A stretch of DNA of 64,000 nucleotides from Geitlerinema sp. S16 (GTDB taxonomy: Bacteria > Cyanobacteriota > Cyanobacteriia > Cyanobacteriales > Geitlerinemataceae): contig JAABST010000005.1 in assembly GCA_011390275.1 (NCBI GenBank), positions 81,740 through 145,739 of the forward strand, written 5' to 3'. The position numbers and the translations under genes were made by a program. The notes under the pieces are model-generated. The model ran no database searches and was not told the origin of the DNA. It saw nothing but the letters and a program-made list of their open reading frames with translations. Below, piece after piece: positions 8,658 through 17,706 of the stretch. The stretch's first letter is position 1; each line of letters opens with the position of its first letter.

Positions 8658-9947
8658 TTATGCTTGTTTTAAAGCGGTGATATCGCGTAAAAAGACGGTG
8701 AATAGCGTTTCACCCTGTATTTCTTGGGATGAGACGGACGACATCGCAGGAAACTCGCTGCCATTCCGACGAAGCCCAAAAATTTCGCGGCGTTCATCCT
8801 TCAGCAGAGAGGAGTATTGCGATCGGTGAAATGTCTCAACGTGTTGATCATGAACACCATGAAATCGCTCGGGAATTAGCAGATTGATCGGCTGGCCGAT
8901 CACCTCCTGAACGCGATAGCCGAATAGGTTTTCTGCTCCTCGATTGAACAAAATGATGCATTGATTTTGATCTGTAGTGATAATGGCATCATTGGCATTA
9001 TTTAAAATGCCTGAAAGTCTCTGCTGTGAGGCTTCGAGTCGCTGGCGTGTTTTAATTTCAATCGCATTTAAAGTATTGAGTTTATGTGCTTTCCAGGTAA
9101 TAAGCGTAGAGAGGAGGATCAAACTAAGCGTAGTGGTAACAGCGCTGCTGGCCTGAACCCCGTAGTAATTTCGGATCTGAGCGGTTTCGGCGAATAATCC
9201 GATCAATAGCTGCGCCACGATCACGATCGGCAGTAGCTGACGCAGCATTACACTTCCGAGCTTTGAATCCCATAACAGGGCTAGCCAGCCCCGGTTGGGA
9301 AATAGGCAAAGCACGCCCACACTCAGAGCGATCGCTCCCAGCGCAGTATGGATCGCCATACCCGTCTTGCTACCAGCGCCGTATAGCACCGTCGTTTCAT
9401 AGAGGTAGCCGACGAGAGCCACAAACCCAACGTGGGCGGCCAGCAATACGAAAACTTGGCTAGCAACACCACATCGCGATGAGTGTACCCAGATCAGCGC
9501 GATCCCCAAAAGCAAAAAGGTCGCAGCGGTGTTGGGAGCCATACGTCCGGGTGCGGCCACGCTGCCTGCTGGTTCTGGCTGAAGCACAAGCCACTGATCA
9601 ACACCAAGCTCGATGCCTAAACTGTATTCGGCTAGCGTGAGAGCGCTAATCCAGATCATCAGTCCTGCCGCCACAAAACCGAGAAACCGATAGCCCCGTC
9701 GCCATTGTTTGACGTGGCAAAGACATGTTTTTTGAGCGAGTGCTAATGAGATACCGCCGAGCATCAGACATAGGGCGGTATTCACCTTCATGGTGGGTAA
9801 TCCAGGCAAGAGACCCTTGAGGACATCGATCCCAAGGAGCCAACCACCCACAATGACGCAGACACCGAGTCCTAATAAGCTACTGCTAATCAACCAAACG
9901 AGTATTTGACAGCGATGATCAAAACGGTTCGGGGATTCTCTAATCAT
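8658..9947 (-). CDS. Membrane sensor-PAS half of the split GGDEF-EAL protein
   Basis: The 429-residue product has about eight hydrophobic segments in residues 15-285, resembling an integral-membrane sensory domain, followed by a PAS domain at about 305-425 (NANDAIITTDQNQCIILFNR, LRRNGSEFPAMSSVSS, FTVFLRDITALKQ). It ends at TAA 8658 directly after the PAS/PAC module. The same frame then reads on for 50 codons (SYSENLEEQVEERTEEL and GGDEF start) into the downstream GGDEF-EAL frame, so a single base change, such as CAA or GAA to TAA, would explain the split. It would otherwise be an ordinary membrane-PAS-GGDEF-EAL protein of about 896 residues. Confidence 0.82.
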   Translation of the reverse strand: MIRESPNRFDHRCQILVWLISSSLLGLGVCVIVGGWLLGIDVLKGLLPGLPTMKVNTALCLMLGGISLALAQKTCLCHVKQWRRGYRFLGFVAAGLMIWISALTLAEYSLGIELGVDQWLVLQPEPAGSVAAPGRMAPNTAATFLLLGIALIWVHSSRCGVASQVFVLLAAHVGFVALVGYLYETTVLYGAGSKTGMAIHTALGAIALSVGVLCLFPNRGWLALLWDSKLGSVMLRQLLPIVIVAQLLIGLFAETAQIRNYYGVQASSAVTTTLSLILLSTLITWKAHKLNTLNAIEIKTRQRLEASQQRLSGILNNANDAIITTDQNQCIILFNRGAENLFGYRVQEVIGQPINLLIPERFHGVHDQHVETFHRSQYSSLLKDERREIFGLRRNGSEFPAMSSVSSQEIQGETLFTVFLRDITALKQA

Positions 9948-11010
9948 AAATAGAATTCGTAAGGTCGAAAAGAGATGAAAGCGGTCTTTTTCGATACAGA
10001 AACTAGAAACAGAGGGAACATAGCAAAAATGCTAGAGAAACGATCAAATTGTTCAGTATGCTTTCGGATGCATTCTCTAAAATCTACAAATAAAATTGAC
10101 TTGTGAGCTTTAATTCATAAATTTAATGAGAGAGCAGTGTTATGTATGCTTTCGTCCTCAGTACCGGGACAAAAAATCATTAGGGAAAGCTGTAACCCTT
10201 ACAGAGCAGTGATTTTAGCTTTCTCGAATTTGCGAGAGGGTTGAGATCGACACAGCCTTTATCTAAAGGAACTTTCAGCCTCTGACTCACAACTTTCGTC
10301 TCGGTACTGAAGCTTTCGCCTATCTGGATGATGTGTATTGCTAAAAAAATCATTTTCCAGAGAATTAATCTAGTATTTCAGGCCTATTTATCGTATTGCT
10401 TGCGTAACGTATTGAAGTTTCTAACGTGCCGATCTTTTTGAAGATTTTAGGGAGTTATAGCGTTATTTCATGACGGTTAAGTCTAGTAACTAGACCACCC
10501 TAGCGCCTGAAGACATGAACGTCCGCGATCGAAATTACACAAGATAATCACAAAATACATTAGGACGAACGAGATACTCACGATCGTTCTGCATCGCTCC
10601 ACGCATCGCCTCACTCATCGCCCCAAAATCAGACAAGTATCCGGCTCAATTTGACCCTTTTAGCTTAAAAAAGTTGGCCGAAAAGCTGCGCGATCGGTCG
10701 CCTGAAATTGCCGCATGAGTTGATCGATCATGGCGGTTTGCACGAGTCTTAACCGAATCTTGAAGTTCTATATCGTCAAGCAATTCAGCGATTGATCATA
10801 CTAGTATAAATACAGAGCTAAGGCATCATGCCTCAGCTTCTTTGACATCGACTGACATCGACAACAGCCGGTCTATTCTATTATCCAGCTCGATGCTCCA
10901 ATGGCGAACTCAAAGCGAGAGTCGTCTAAATGCTGGCCGTGTATATCCTGAGCCTGGAAATACAAATTTGGGTGCGCCATCGTGTTCGCCTTTAAATAAA
11001 GTGATTGAGT
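9948..11010. other. Gene-free region upstream of the TPS protein gene
   Basis: This AT-rich 1063-base stretch contains the small MITE-like element at 10157-10311 and otherwise no supported gene. A 99-codon frame at 10842-11141 has no ribosome-binding site and overlaps the signal-peptide region of the downstream gene. The promoters for the flanking divergent genes should be here. Confidence 0.6.
10157..10311. mobile_element. MITE-like element, family B copy 2 (155 bp)
   Basis: The left end reads CTCAGTACCGGGACAAAAAA, matching the 250-bp element at 21518 over 20 bases. The right end (inverted) reads TTCAGTACCGAGACGAAAGT. The flanks GCTTTCGTC (10148-10156) and GCTTTCGCC (10312-10320) match at 8 of 9 positions, consistent with an old 9-bp target duplication. 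No transposase is encoded. Confidence 0.72.
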
Positions 11011-14000
11011 ATGGTCGGACTGGGAACGTTGAGAGGTACGATCGCGTCGCTGTTAGCGCTACCGATCGCTGTACCCGTTTGCGCCCAAATCGTCCCAGAC
11101 CGCACATTACCGACGCCGTCACGCGTGACCCTCGACGGTAATACCTTTGAGATCACGAACGGGACGATCGCCGGGTCGAACCTGTTCCATAGCTTCAGTC
11201 AGTTCGATCTACCCACGAATGCGATCGCCGAGTTTGTCCAGACCGCCGCGATCGACAACATCATCGCCCGCATCACTGGCGATCGCGGTACGACGATCGA
11301 TGGTCTCCTCCGCGCGAACGGTGCGGCGAATCTCTACCTCCTCAGTCCCGGCGGGCTGACCTTTGGGGAACATGCGCGACTGGATCTGGGAGGATCGTTT
11401 ATTGGCAGTACAGCGACGGGCTTGCTGTTTGCAGATGGTGGGGTTTTTAGTGCGGTGAGTCCGGCGGCGACGGATGCGGTTTTGAGTGTGACGACGCCGC
11501 TCGGTTTGCAGTTGGGCAGCGAGATAGACCGTGCGGGGATTGCGCCGATTCGGATCGCGGGTAGTGAGCTAATCGCGCCCGACCGCTTGGTGTTGGGCGG
11601 TGGCGCGATCGCGTTAAATCAAGCCGCGATCGTCCAAGGGGGCGGGGTGGAAATTGTCGGGACAAGCCTCGATGTTCTCGGCGGCAGTCGGATACAGTCG
11701 ATCGCCAATGATTCACTTGATACACCGTTGACAGGTAGCGAAATCCGTCTGGATCTGAGCGATCGCGTGACGATCGCGGGCTTCACTGCTGACGGCCAAT
11801 ACAGCGGTATTTTTTCCCAAACCACCGGCAGAGCTACGGGCGGCGATATTGTGACGATCGCACCGGAGGTCAATCTGAGCGATCGCGGGTTTATCGCAGC
11901 GCAAACCACCGGACTCGGCAACGGTGGCGCGATTCACCTCGATGTCGATCGCCTGACTCTCAGCAATGGCGGGCAAATTTTGAGCGAAGCCCGATCGATC
12001 GGTGATGCCGGAGCGATCGCCATTCGCGCCCGTGATGCCGTGACGATCAACGGACGCAGCGATCGGTTTCGCGTCTCGCCCTTTAGCGATTTACCCAGCG
12101 CCTACGACCTCACCGGCCTCGAATTCACCACCGACCCCGACCCCAATATTGAAGCCGCCGACACCATCCCTCACCTCAGCCTCGCCCGCACCGCCACCGA
12201 TATCCGCAGCGGCGACACCGTCCTCGCCACCGCCCAAGATGCCGTTTTCGACTACTACATTTTTGCAACAGACACCCCCAACAGCCGCGCCATCTTCGAT
12301 ATTGACTTTGGCGGCAATGGTTTATTTGATGACGGCAGCCCTGGCAGCATGGGAACCGAAATCTTTTTGCTCGACTACGATCGCGCCAACCTGATCGACA
12401 GCACGGCGGGAGTCTTTAACCCCAGCCTCGGCGCAGCAGGCAGCACCAGCAACTTTGACGCCTATCTTGATCTGACACTACCCGAGGCGGGAACCTACGT
12501 CCTCGGCGTCGGGGAATTCGATAGTGGCGCAGCGAGTGCCACCACCTTTGAACCCGTGATCGGTGAGCCGGTTCGCCTGGGGGGAACCTACGTATTACAG
12601 CTTTCCCTGGAAGCCCCCGGCACACCCAACACCACGTCCCGCGAAGCGATCGCCCCCGGTGTTTTTAATCCCAATTTTGGTGACAGTAGCGCCATTTTTT
12701 CCCTGAATCGCGATTGGGGGATCGGTGGAGATGTGACGATCGAGGCCGCGACGATCGCAATTACGAACGGCGGCGAACTGTCGGCGGTGACGTTTGCTGC
12801 TGGCGATAGCGGTAACGTTCGATTAACTGCGAGCGATCGCCTCCAAATAAACGACGGTAACGCCTTGGTCTCGACCCAAACGCGCGGCGCGGGACGAGCG
12901 GGCGATCTCACGCTGGCCGCACCGAATATTGATATCCTCGGAGCCGCACGGCTGGACTCGACCACCTTTGGAACCGGGAATGGGGGCGAGATTCAGGTTA
13001 CGGCAGAGAATACGTTAACGATCGACTCCCTCGGTGGCGAACGCACAGCGACGGGCATTTTTAATGAGGTCAAGGAGCTGGCGATCGCGGATGGTGGCAA
13101 CATCACGCTGCGTGCCGAAGCGATCGTGGTGCGATCGGCGAAGCTGTCCGGCACGATGCGCGGCATTGGTGACTCTGGCGATTTGATCCTCGAAGCGGGG
13201 ACGAGTCTAACCCTGGAGGCGGGCAGCGATCTCGATGTGGAAGTCAACGGTCAGGCCGTGGGCAACGGCGGCAATATCATCCTGCGTGCGCCGCTGATTC
13301 GGATTGCCGACGCGACGGAAATCGAGACAGAAGTGGACGGCGAGGGGACGGTGGGGCAGGTCGAAATTGTGGCGAGCGATCGCCTCGACATCGACGGCGG
13401 CCAAATTCAGGTCGAAATTGACGAGCGCGGGCGCGGCGTGAGCGGGGCGGTGGTGTTGGTGGCTCCGGTGGTTTTGATTACGAATGAGGCACTGATCGAA
13501 GCCAAACTTGATGACAATGCGATCGGTACGGGCAGCACGATTACGATCGTGGCCGACACCGTCGAGATTACAAACAGCACTCTCGCACTCGATGCGGACA
13601 GCGGTTCGGTGGGCAATAGCGGCGATTTGCGCATTGAAGCCAGAACGATCGCCCTAGACGATGGGGCGAGGATTTCCACCAGCACGAACGGGACAGGGAA
13701 TGCCGGTGTCACCGACCTACGGGCGAGCGAATCGATTCGCATCAGTGGCAGCACGATCGCTGGAGCCGTCGAAGCCCGCGCGATCGGCAATGGCGGCACG
13801 GTACAAATTGCAACGCCCCAACTTCACCTCAGCGACGGATCGACGATTCAGACCCAAACCGAGGGTGCAGGCTTTGGCGGCACGATCGTGCTTTCCGTCG
13901 AAGATCTCAGCCTCACCGACGGAGCGCAGATTTCGGCTTCGACCCTGGGCGATTTTCCAGGGGGCAATGTGACCATCAATGCAGCGGGAACGGTCGCGAT

Positions 14001-14922
14001 CGATGGGTTTGCCCCTCAAGCAGGCACCCTGATCGACGGAGCGGAAGGAACCGCCAGCGCGATTTTAGCCGATGCGCCAGGAACCGGCGACGCTGGCACA
14101 CTCACGCTTCAGGCCGATCGCCTACAGCTCTCCAACGGAGCCACAATTCGCGTCGATAGTGACATCGCCGGACTCGGCGGCAATATTCAGATTGATGCAG
14201 CCGAAATCCAGCTCGACGCCGCGCAACTGACCGCCAATGCCGCCGCAGGCGATCGCGCTAATATCACCATCACTAGCACCGATCTACGCCTCGCAAACAC
14301 CAGTCTGATCGCCACCAACGCCACCAATCGTGCCACCGGTGGCAACATCACCCTCACCACCGAGACCCTAATCGCCCAGCAAAACAGCGATATCACCGCC
14401 AACGCCGAAGACAGCTTCGGCGGTCAGATTACGATCGACGCGATCGGGGTTTTCGGTACAACCTTTCGCCCGACGCTCACCCCCCGCAGCGATATCACCG
14501 CCACCTCCGCCCTCGGAGCAACCTTTAACGGAACCGTCGCGATCGTCACCCCCGATATTGATGCCACCGCTGGCCTTGTCGATTTACCCGAAGACACCGT
14601 CGATCCCAGTGCGGAAATCGCTCAAAGTTGTGCGGCCAGTGGCGGCGCATTTACCATGACAGGGCAAGGCGGCTTACCCGAAACACCGGATACAACCCTC
14701 GCCGATCGTTTCTCGGGGTATCCGGTGCGAGGTTTAACCAGGGTCGCGCCCCCCCTAACGTCTTTGACCCCCGCTGCGACAGAACACGATGACATCATCA
14801 AAGACTCCATCCAAGAAGCGTCAGGTTGGTCACAATCACCAGCGGGAGGAGTGGTTTTAATCGCAGGTGAAACCGTGAATCCTGTACCGCGATCGACCTG
14901 TGGGGGATCAATAGTTGATTGA
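11011..14922 (+). CDS. Two-partner-secretion (filamentous haemagglutinin-like) exoprotein
   Basis: This is a 1303-residue exported protein. The ATG at 11011 gives a clean signal peptide (TIASLLALPIAVPVCAQ). Residues about 30-160 form the TPS/haemagglutination-activity domain: FEITNGTIAGSNLFHSFSQF, then TDRG-like and NLYLLSPGGLTFG motifs. From about 170 to 1200 the chain is repetitive parallel beta-helix sequence (GNGG, IRIAD, DGAxIS). A non-helix insert at about 370-535 resembles a DVUA0089/pre-peptidase-C-type domain (VFDYYIFATDTPNSRAIFDI, LPEAGTYVLGVGEF). A short C-terminal segment contains two Cys. Such proteins are secreted through a TpsB-type outer-membrane pore, but no TpsB gene is in the window. 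Role: cell surface or matrix adhesin by family analogy. Confidence 0.85.
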   Translation: MVGLGTLRGTIASLLALPIAVPVCAQIVPDRTLPTPSRVTLDGNTFEITNGTIAGSNLFHSFSQFDLPTNAIAEFVQTAAIDNIIARITGDRGTTIDGLLRANGAANLYLLSPGGLTFGEHARLDLGGSFIGSTATGLLFADGGVFSAVSPAATDAVLSVTTPLGLQLGSEIDRAGIAPIRIAGSELIAPDRLVLGGGAIALNQAAIVQGGGVEIVGTSLDVLGGSRIQSIANDSLDTPLTGSEIRLDLSDRVTIAGFTADGQYSGIFSQTTGRATGGDIVTIAPEVNLSDRGFIAAQTTGLGNGGAIHLDVDRLTLSNGGQILSEARSIGDAGAIAIRARDAVTINGRSDRFRVSPFSDLPSAYDLTGLEFTTDPDPNIEAADTIPHLSLARTATDIRSGDTVLATAQDAVFDYYIFATDTPNSRAIFDIDFGGNGLFDDGSPGSMGTEIFLLDYDRANLIDSTAGVFNPSLGAAGSTSNFDAYLDLTLPEAGTYVLGVGEFDSGAASATTFEPVIGEPVRLGGTYVLQLSLEAPGTPNTTSREAIAPGVFNPNFGDSSAIFSLNRDWGIGGDVTIEAATIAITNGGELSAVTFAAGDSGNVRLTASDRLQINDGNALVSTQTRGAGRAGDLTLAAPNIDILGAARLDSTTFGTGNGGEIQVTAENTLTIDSLGGERTATGIFNEVKELAIADGGNITLRAEAIVVRSAKLSGTMRGIGDSGDLILEAGTSLTLEAGSDLDVEVNGQAVGNGGNIILRAPLIRIADATEIETEVDGEGTVGQVEIVASDRLDIDGGQIQVEIDERGRGVSGAVVLVAPVVLITNEALIEAKLDDNAIGTGSTITIVADTVEITNSTLALDADSGSVGNSGDLRIEARTIALDDGARISTSTNGTGNAGVTDLRASESIRISGSTIAGAVEARAIGNGGTVQIATPQLHLSDGSTIQTQTEGAGFGGTIVLSVEDLSLTDGAQISASTLGDFPGGNVTINAAGTVAIDGFAPQAGTLIDGAEGTASAILADAPGTGDAGTLTLQADRLQLSNGATIRVDSDIAGLGGNIQIDAAEIQLDAAQLTANAAAGDRANITITSTDLRLANTSLIATNATNRATGGNITLTTETLIAQQNSDITANAEDSFGGQITIDAIGVFGTTFRPTLTPRSDITATSALGATFNGTVAIVTPDIDATAGLVDLPEDTVDPSAEIAQSCAASGGAFTMTGQGGLPETPDTTLADRFSGYPVRGLTRVAPPLTSLTPAATEHDDIIKDSIQEASGWSQSPAGGVVLIAGETVNPVPRSTCGGSIVD

Positions 14923-14982
14923 TTTGGCGGCCTGATACGAAATCCGCTTGTGTATAAGCCTGGATCACCGCTTTGGGTGGAC

Positions 14983-15087
14983 ACCGCACTTCGACTCCGC
15001 TCAGTGCTCATAGATATAGCAGAAACCGATTGTATTAGGACACTCTCATTCAAGCTAAAAACCGCACTTCGACTCCGCTCAGTGCTC
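14983..15087. repeat. Two identical 27-bp direct repeats
   Basis: The 27-mer containing GCACTTCGACTCCGCTCAGT occurs at 14983-15009 and again at 15061-15087. Each copy can fold as a small hairpin (GCACT pairing with AGTGC). One copy lies outside and one inside the foldback element at 15014-15133. Confidence 0.85.
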
Positions 15088-15133
15088 TTCAGTTTTTTTT
15101 GATACGTCCTAACCAAATCGTTTTTTGCTATAT
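15014..15133. mobile_element. MITE-like foldback element (120 bp)
   Basis: The ends form an imperfect inverted repeat of about 28 bases: ATATAGCAGAAACCGATT at the left and, inverted, ATATAGCAAAAAACGATT at the right, continuing into TTAGGAC on both arms. The interior contains one copy of the 27-bp repeat. Termini rich in TA suggest an IS630/Tc1-type non-autonomous element, which is an inference. Confidence 0.65.
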
Positions 15134-15202
15134 TTTTGATTTTTCCCATACAGAACCGGATTTCGTCTGACCTCGTATCCGGTACGGAGTCATTCATATC
15201 AG

Positions 15203-15233
15203 AGCGCCCAGGTGAATACTTCACCTGGGCGCT
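15203..15233 (-). terminator. Perfect hairpin downstream of the RTX gene
   Basis: The arms AGCGCCCAGGTGAA and TTCACCTGGGCGCT pair over 14 bases with a three-base loop, 77 bases beyond the RTX stop codon. There is no strong T-run, so it may act as an mRNA 3'-end stabiliser or a weak terminator. Confidence 0.55.
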
Positions 15234-15309
15234 GTTCTCGGTCGTTTGTGACCAACTTCGGCTTAAGAATCAATCATGCAAATGCACGATCGTCGATCTC
15301 TGCTGCGAT

Positions 15310-17706
15310 TTAAACCAGTACAGGCTCATTGACCGTCACGAAATCGTTCATCGATCCAGCCAGAATGTCATCTTCAATCAAGCTCGGATCGCTGATGTTG
15401 AGTACAACACCGAAGATTTGGCCGCCGGAAAGGCGAGCAACAAAGTCTGACGCACCGTCATTGTTGTAGTCTTCGATCGAGAAAGAAACGTCCTGGATGA
15501 CGTCTGCCGAGATAGCGAGACGGTCAACACCCACTTCGTAGTCAGTAATGATATCGATACTGAGCGAAGTTTGCGTTGTGACGTCAAGTTTGGTCATGAA
15601 TGCGAACGTATCTGCTCCCGCGCCACCGGTGATTTCATCAACGCCGCGATCGCCTGTCAGGATATCATCGCCGTCGCCGCCATCTACGATATCATCACCG
15701 TTGCCGCCACGAACAATGTCATCACCGCCGCCGCCGCGAACAATGTCATCACCTTCATTGCCGTTGATGATATCGAGGCCATCCCCCCCTTCAATTAGGT
15801 CATTCCCCCCTAGGGCAACAGCAATATCGTTACCTTCCGCACAGTCAATTACGTCATCACCACCACCGGAAATCACCACATCACTGTCGATCGTTCCCAA
15901 GATCACTTCAGCGTTATCCGACGTGATCACCGTGTTGGAATCTTCAGTATTGAGGTCGATCTCATCAAGGCCATCGCCATCAGAATCACCATCTGCATCG
16001 AAGATCGTTTCGTAGTCCGCCGTCAGCGCAGAGATGGTGTTACCCCAATGAATTTGGAGGGTGATTTTACTCTTGATCAGGAGCGAAACTGCAACCGCGC
16101 CAGTGCCATTCGCATCGCCGCCGATCGAAACTCCACCATCGCCGAGGACTTCATCCACCACATCCTGAGGCAGCGGTTCATAAAAACCAATCAGGTCATC
16201 GGACAGGGTAATGACTTTTGCAAACAGTTCAGCATTGGCCGTCGATTCTTCCGGTGAGTTAAAGCCGGTACGGATGCTTTCGCCGCCATCACTGGAGAAA
16301 CCAATGAGCTGAATCGTATAGTCTTGGCCGTCAAGCTCGAACGAGACCGGCGCAACGCCACCGGAGTTGAGACGCAGGCGATCGCCATCTAGCACCGGAT
16401 CGCCGGTGGTGTTCGGGCTATTAAAGATATCAAACAGAAACTCGAAAGACAGCGTATCGCTGGCAACATCCGAAACCTCATCAACAGAGGAATCGTCGTC
16501 CGTAACTTCATTAACGACACCATCCGTGTCGTCGAGGTTATCATCGTCCTCGCCACCGATCGACGAATCATCGGCATCATCCGAATCATCGTCATCCGAA
16601 TCATCGGCATCATCATCCGAATCATCATCGGCATCATCGTCATCCGAATCATCATCGGCATCATCATCATCCGAATCATCGTCATCCGAATCATCCGACG
16701 AATCGCTAACTACGACTTCATCAACACTATCGGACGTACTATCATCATCAGAGACTTCCGAATCGTCATCATCTGCGGTTAGCTCGCCAAACTCAAGCTT
16801 GAGCGTAAACGGAAACTCACCATTAAAGGCTTCGTTGACCGTACCGTTGGTGTAGAGCAAATCACCAAGCGAGAAAATTTCGTCAGCTTGAACATCAAAT
16901 TCAAGACCGTCGAATTGCAGGACGTTGACAAAACTATCCCCAACCGGAACACCCCACTCAAAGCGGTTGTCATCACCACCATCCGCATCCAGAATCTCGA
17001 AGACCGCAGAACCTGCTTCTAGCGGTTCGCCGAACATAGCAAAGGATTTGCCGGTGATCGATGCGTCTTCTGCAACATCATCGACGACTTCATCGATGCT
17101 GTCACCCGTATCGTCTCCAGTCGTTTCGAGGATCGCGATCGCATCACCCGTCAGCTTGCTGCTCTGCGTCCGTACGCCAAATTCTTCACCCGTAATATCT
17201 GCGAGCGTAATGCCGCTGATCACAAAACTGGTTTCGGTGAGAACACCTTGGCCACCTCCAGCGTTGCCCGTTTCGACTCCAACGTCAAAGGCACTGGGAT
17301 TTATACCGGGATTGCTGCCCGGTTTGCTGACGCTATCGGAAACAAAGCTAGTTGCAATGACATCATCACCCGTGATGCTCAATGCATCGAGGATGGCGGC
17401 TTCGTCATTGGCGAGATTGAAAAATACGCCGAGGATATCTTCGGTTGCGGAGACGGAAACGAGAACGCCACCATCGCTATCTGCTAGCGAAATCGCGGCG
17501 GAGTTTTTACCATCCTTCAGCGTGAACTTTAGGCCACTATCGGCGACACCGGTAGTGACGGCGGGGTCTGCATCGGTTGATGCGGAGGGATCGATAATCT
17601 CTTCATCTACAGCCGTTGTTGTCGGCGTAGAGGAATCACTAATAGTATTGTCATCTACGGTTGTTGTCGTTGCGTCATCGACGATTACAGACGTTAGATC
17701 TTCCAT
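15310..17706 (-). CDS. RTX calcium-binding protein with choice-of-anchor K-type domain
   Basis: This is an acidic 798-residue protein. Residues about 1-70 are Thr/Asp-rich without a Sec signal peptide. About 60-190 form a domain resembling the extracellular-matrix or cohesin-like fold (SGLKFTLKDGKNSAAISLAD). About 215-310 and 425-515 together resemble a choice-of-anchor K domain (FEWGVPVGDS, LLYTNGTV, then FEFLFDIFNSPNTTGDP) whose halves are separated by a long Asp/Ser run at about 320-400. About 600-690 hold at least eight RTX nonapeptides (GGDGDDILTG type), which bind calcium in a parallel beta-roll. The C-terminal 90 residues would hold a type I secretion signal by family analogy. No secretion genes are nearby. 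It converges on the TPS gene. Confidence 0.82.
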   Translation of the reverse strand: MEDLTSVIVDDATTTTVDDNTISDSSTPTTTAVDEEIIDPSASTDADPAVTTGVADSGLKFTLKDGKNSAAISLADSDGGVLVSVSATEDILGVFFNLANDEAAILDALSITGDDVIATSFVSDSVSKPGSNPGINPSAFDVGVETGNAGGGQGVLTETSFVISGITLADITGEEFGVRTQSSKLTGDAIAILETTGDDTGDSIDEVVDDVAEDASITGKSFAMFGEPLEAGSAVFEILDADGGDDNRFEWGVPVGDSFVNVLQFDGLEFDVQADEIFSLGDLLYTNGTVNEAFNGEFPFTLKLEFGELTADDDDSEVSDDDSTSDSVDEVVVSDSSDDSDDDDSDDDDADDDSDDDDADDDSDDDADDSDDDDSDDADDSSIGGEDDDNLDDTDGVVNEVTDDDSSVDEVSDVASDTLSFEFLFDIFNSPNTTGDPVLDGDRLRLNSGGVAPVSFELDGQDYTIQLIGFSSDGGESIRTGFNSPEESTANAELFAKVITLSDDLIGFYEPLPQDVVDEVLGDGGVSIGGDANGTGAVAVSLLIKSKITLQIHWGNTISALTADYETIFDADGDSDGDGLDEIDLNTEDSNTVITSDNAEVILGTIDSDVVISGGGDDVIDCAEGNDIAVALGGNDLIEGGDGLDIINGNEGDDIVRGGGGDDIVRGGNGDDIVDGGDGDDILTGDRGVDEITGGAGADTFAFMTKLDVTTQTSLSIDIITDYEVGVDRLAISADVIQDVSFSIEDYNNDGASDFVARLSGGQIFGVVLNISDPSLIEDDILAGSMNDFVTVNEPVLV

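Larger units (their letters stand above)
14923..15309. other. Repeat-rich gap between convergent exoprotein genes
   Basis: This 387-base gap holds two identical 27-bp direct repeats, a 120-bp foldback element and a perfect 14-bp-stem hairpin (all listed separately). A 200-codon minus-strand frame spanning 14622-15224 is a shadow whose middle merely translates the repeats. Confidence 0.65.

Noticed and set aside
10842..11141. 99-codon frame upstream of and overlapping the TPS gene
   Set aside because: No ribosome-binding site and it overlaps the signal-peptide and TPS-domain codons in another frame.
14622..15224. 200-codon minus-strand frame with the recurring TERSRSAV peptide
   Set aside because: The peptide is just a translation of the 27-bp DNA repeats; the frame also runs antisense to the TPS gene.
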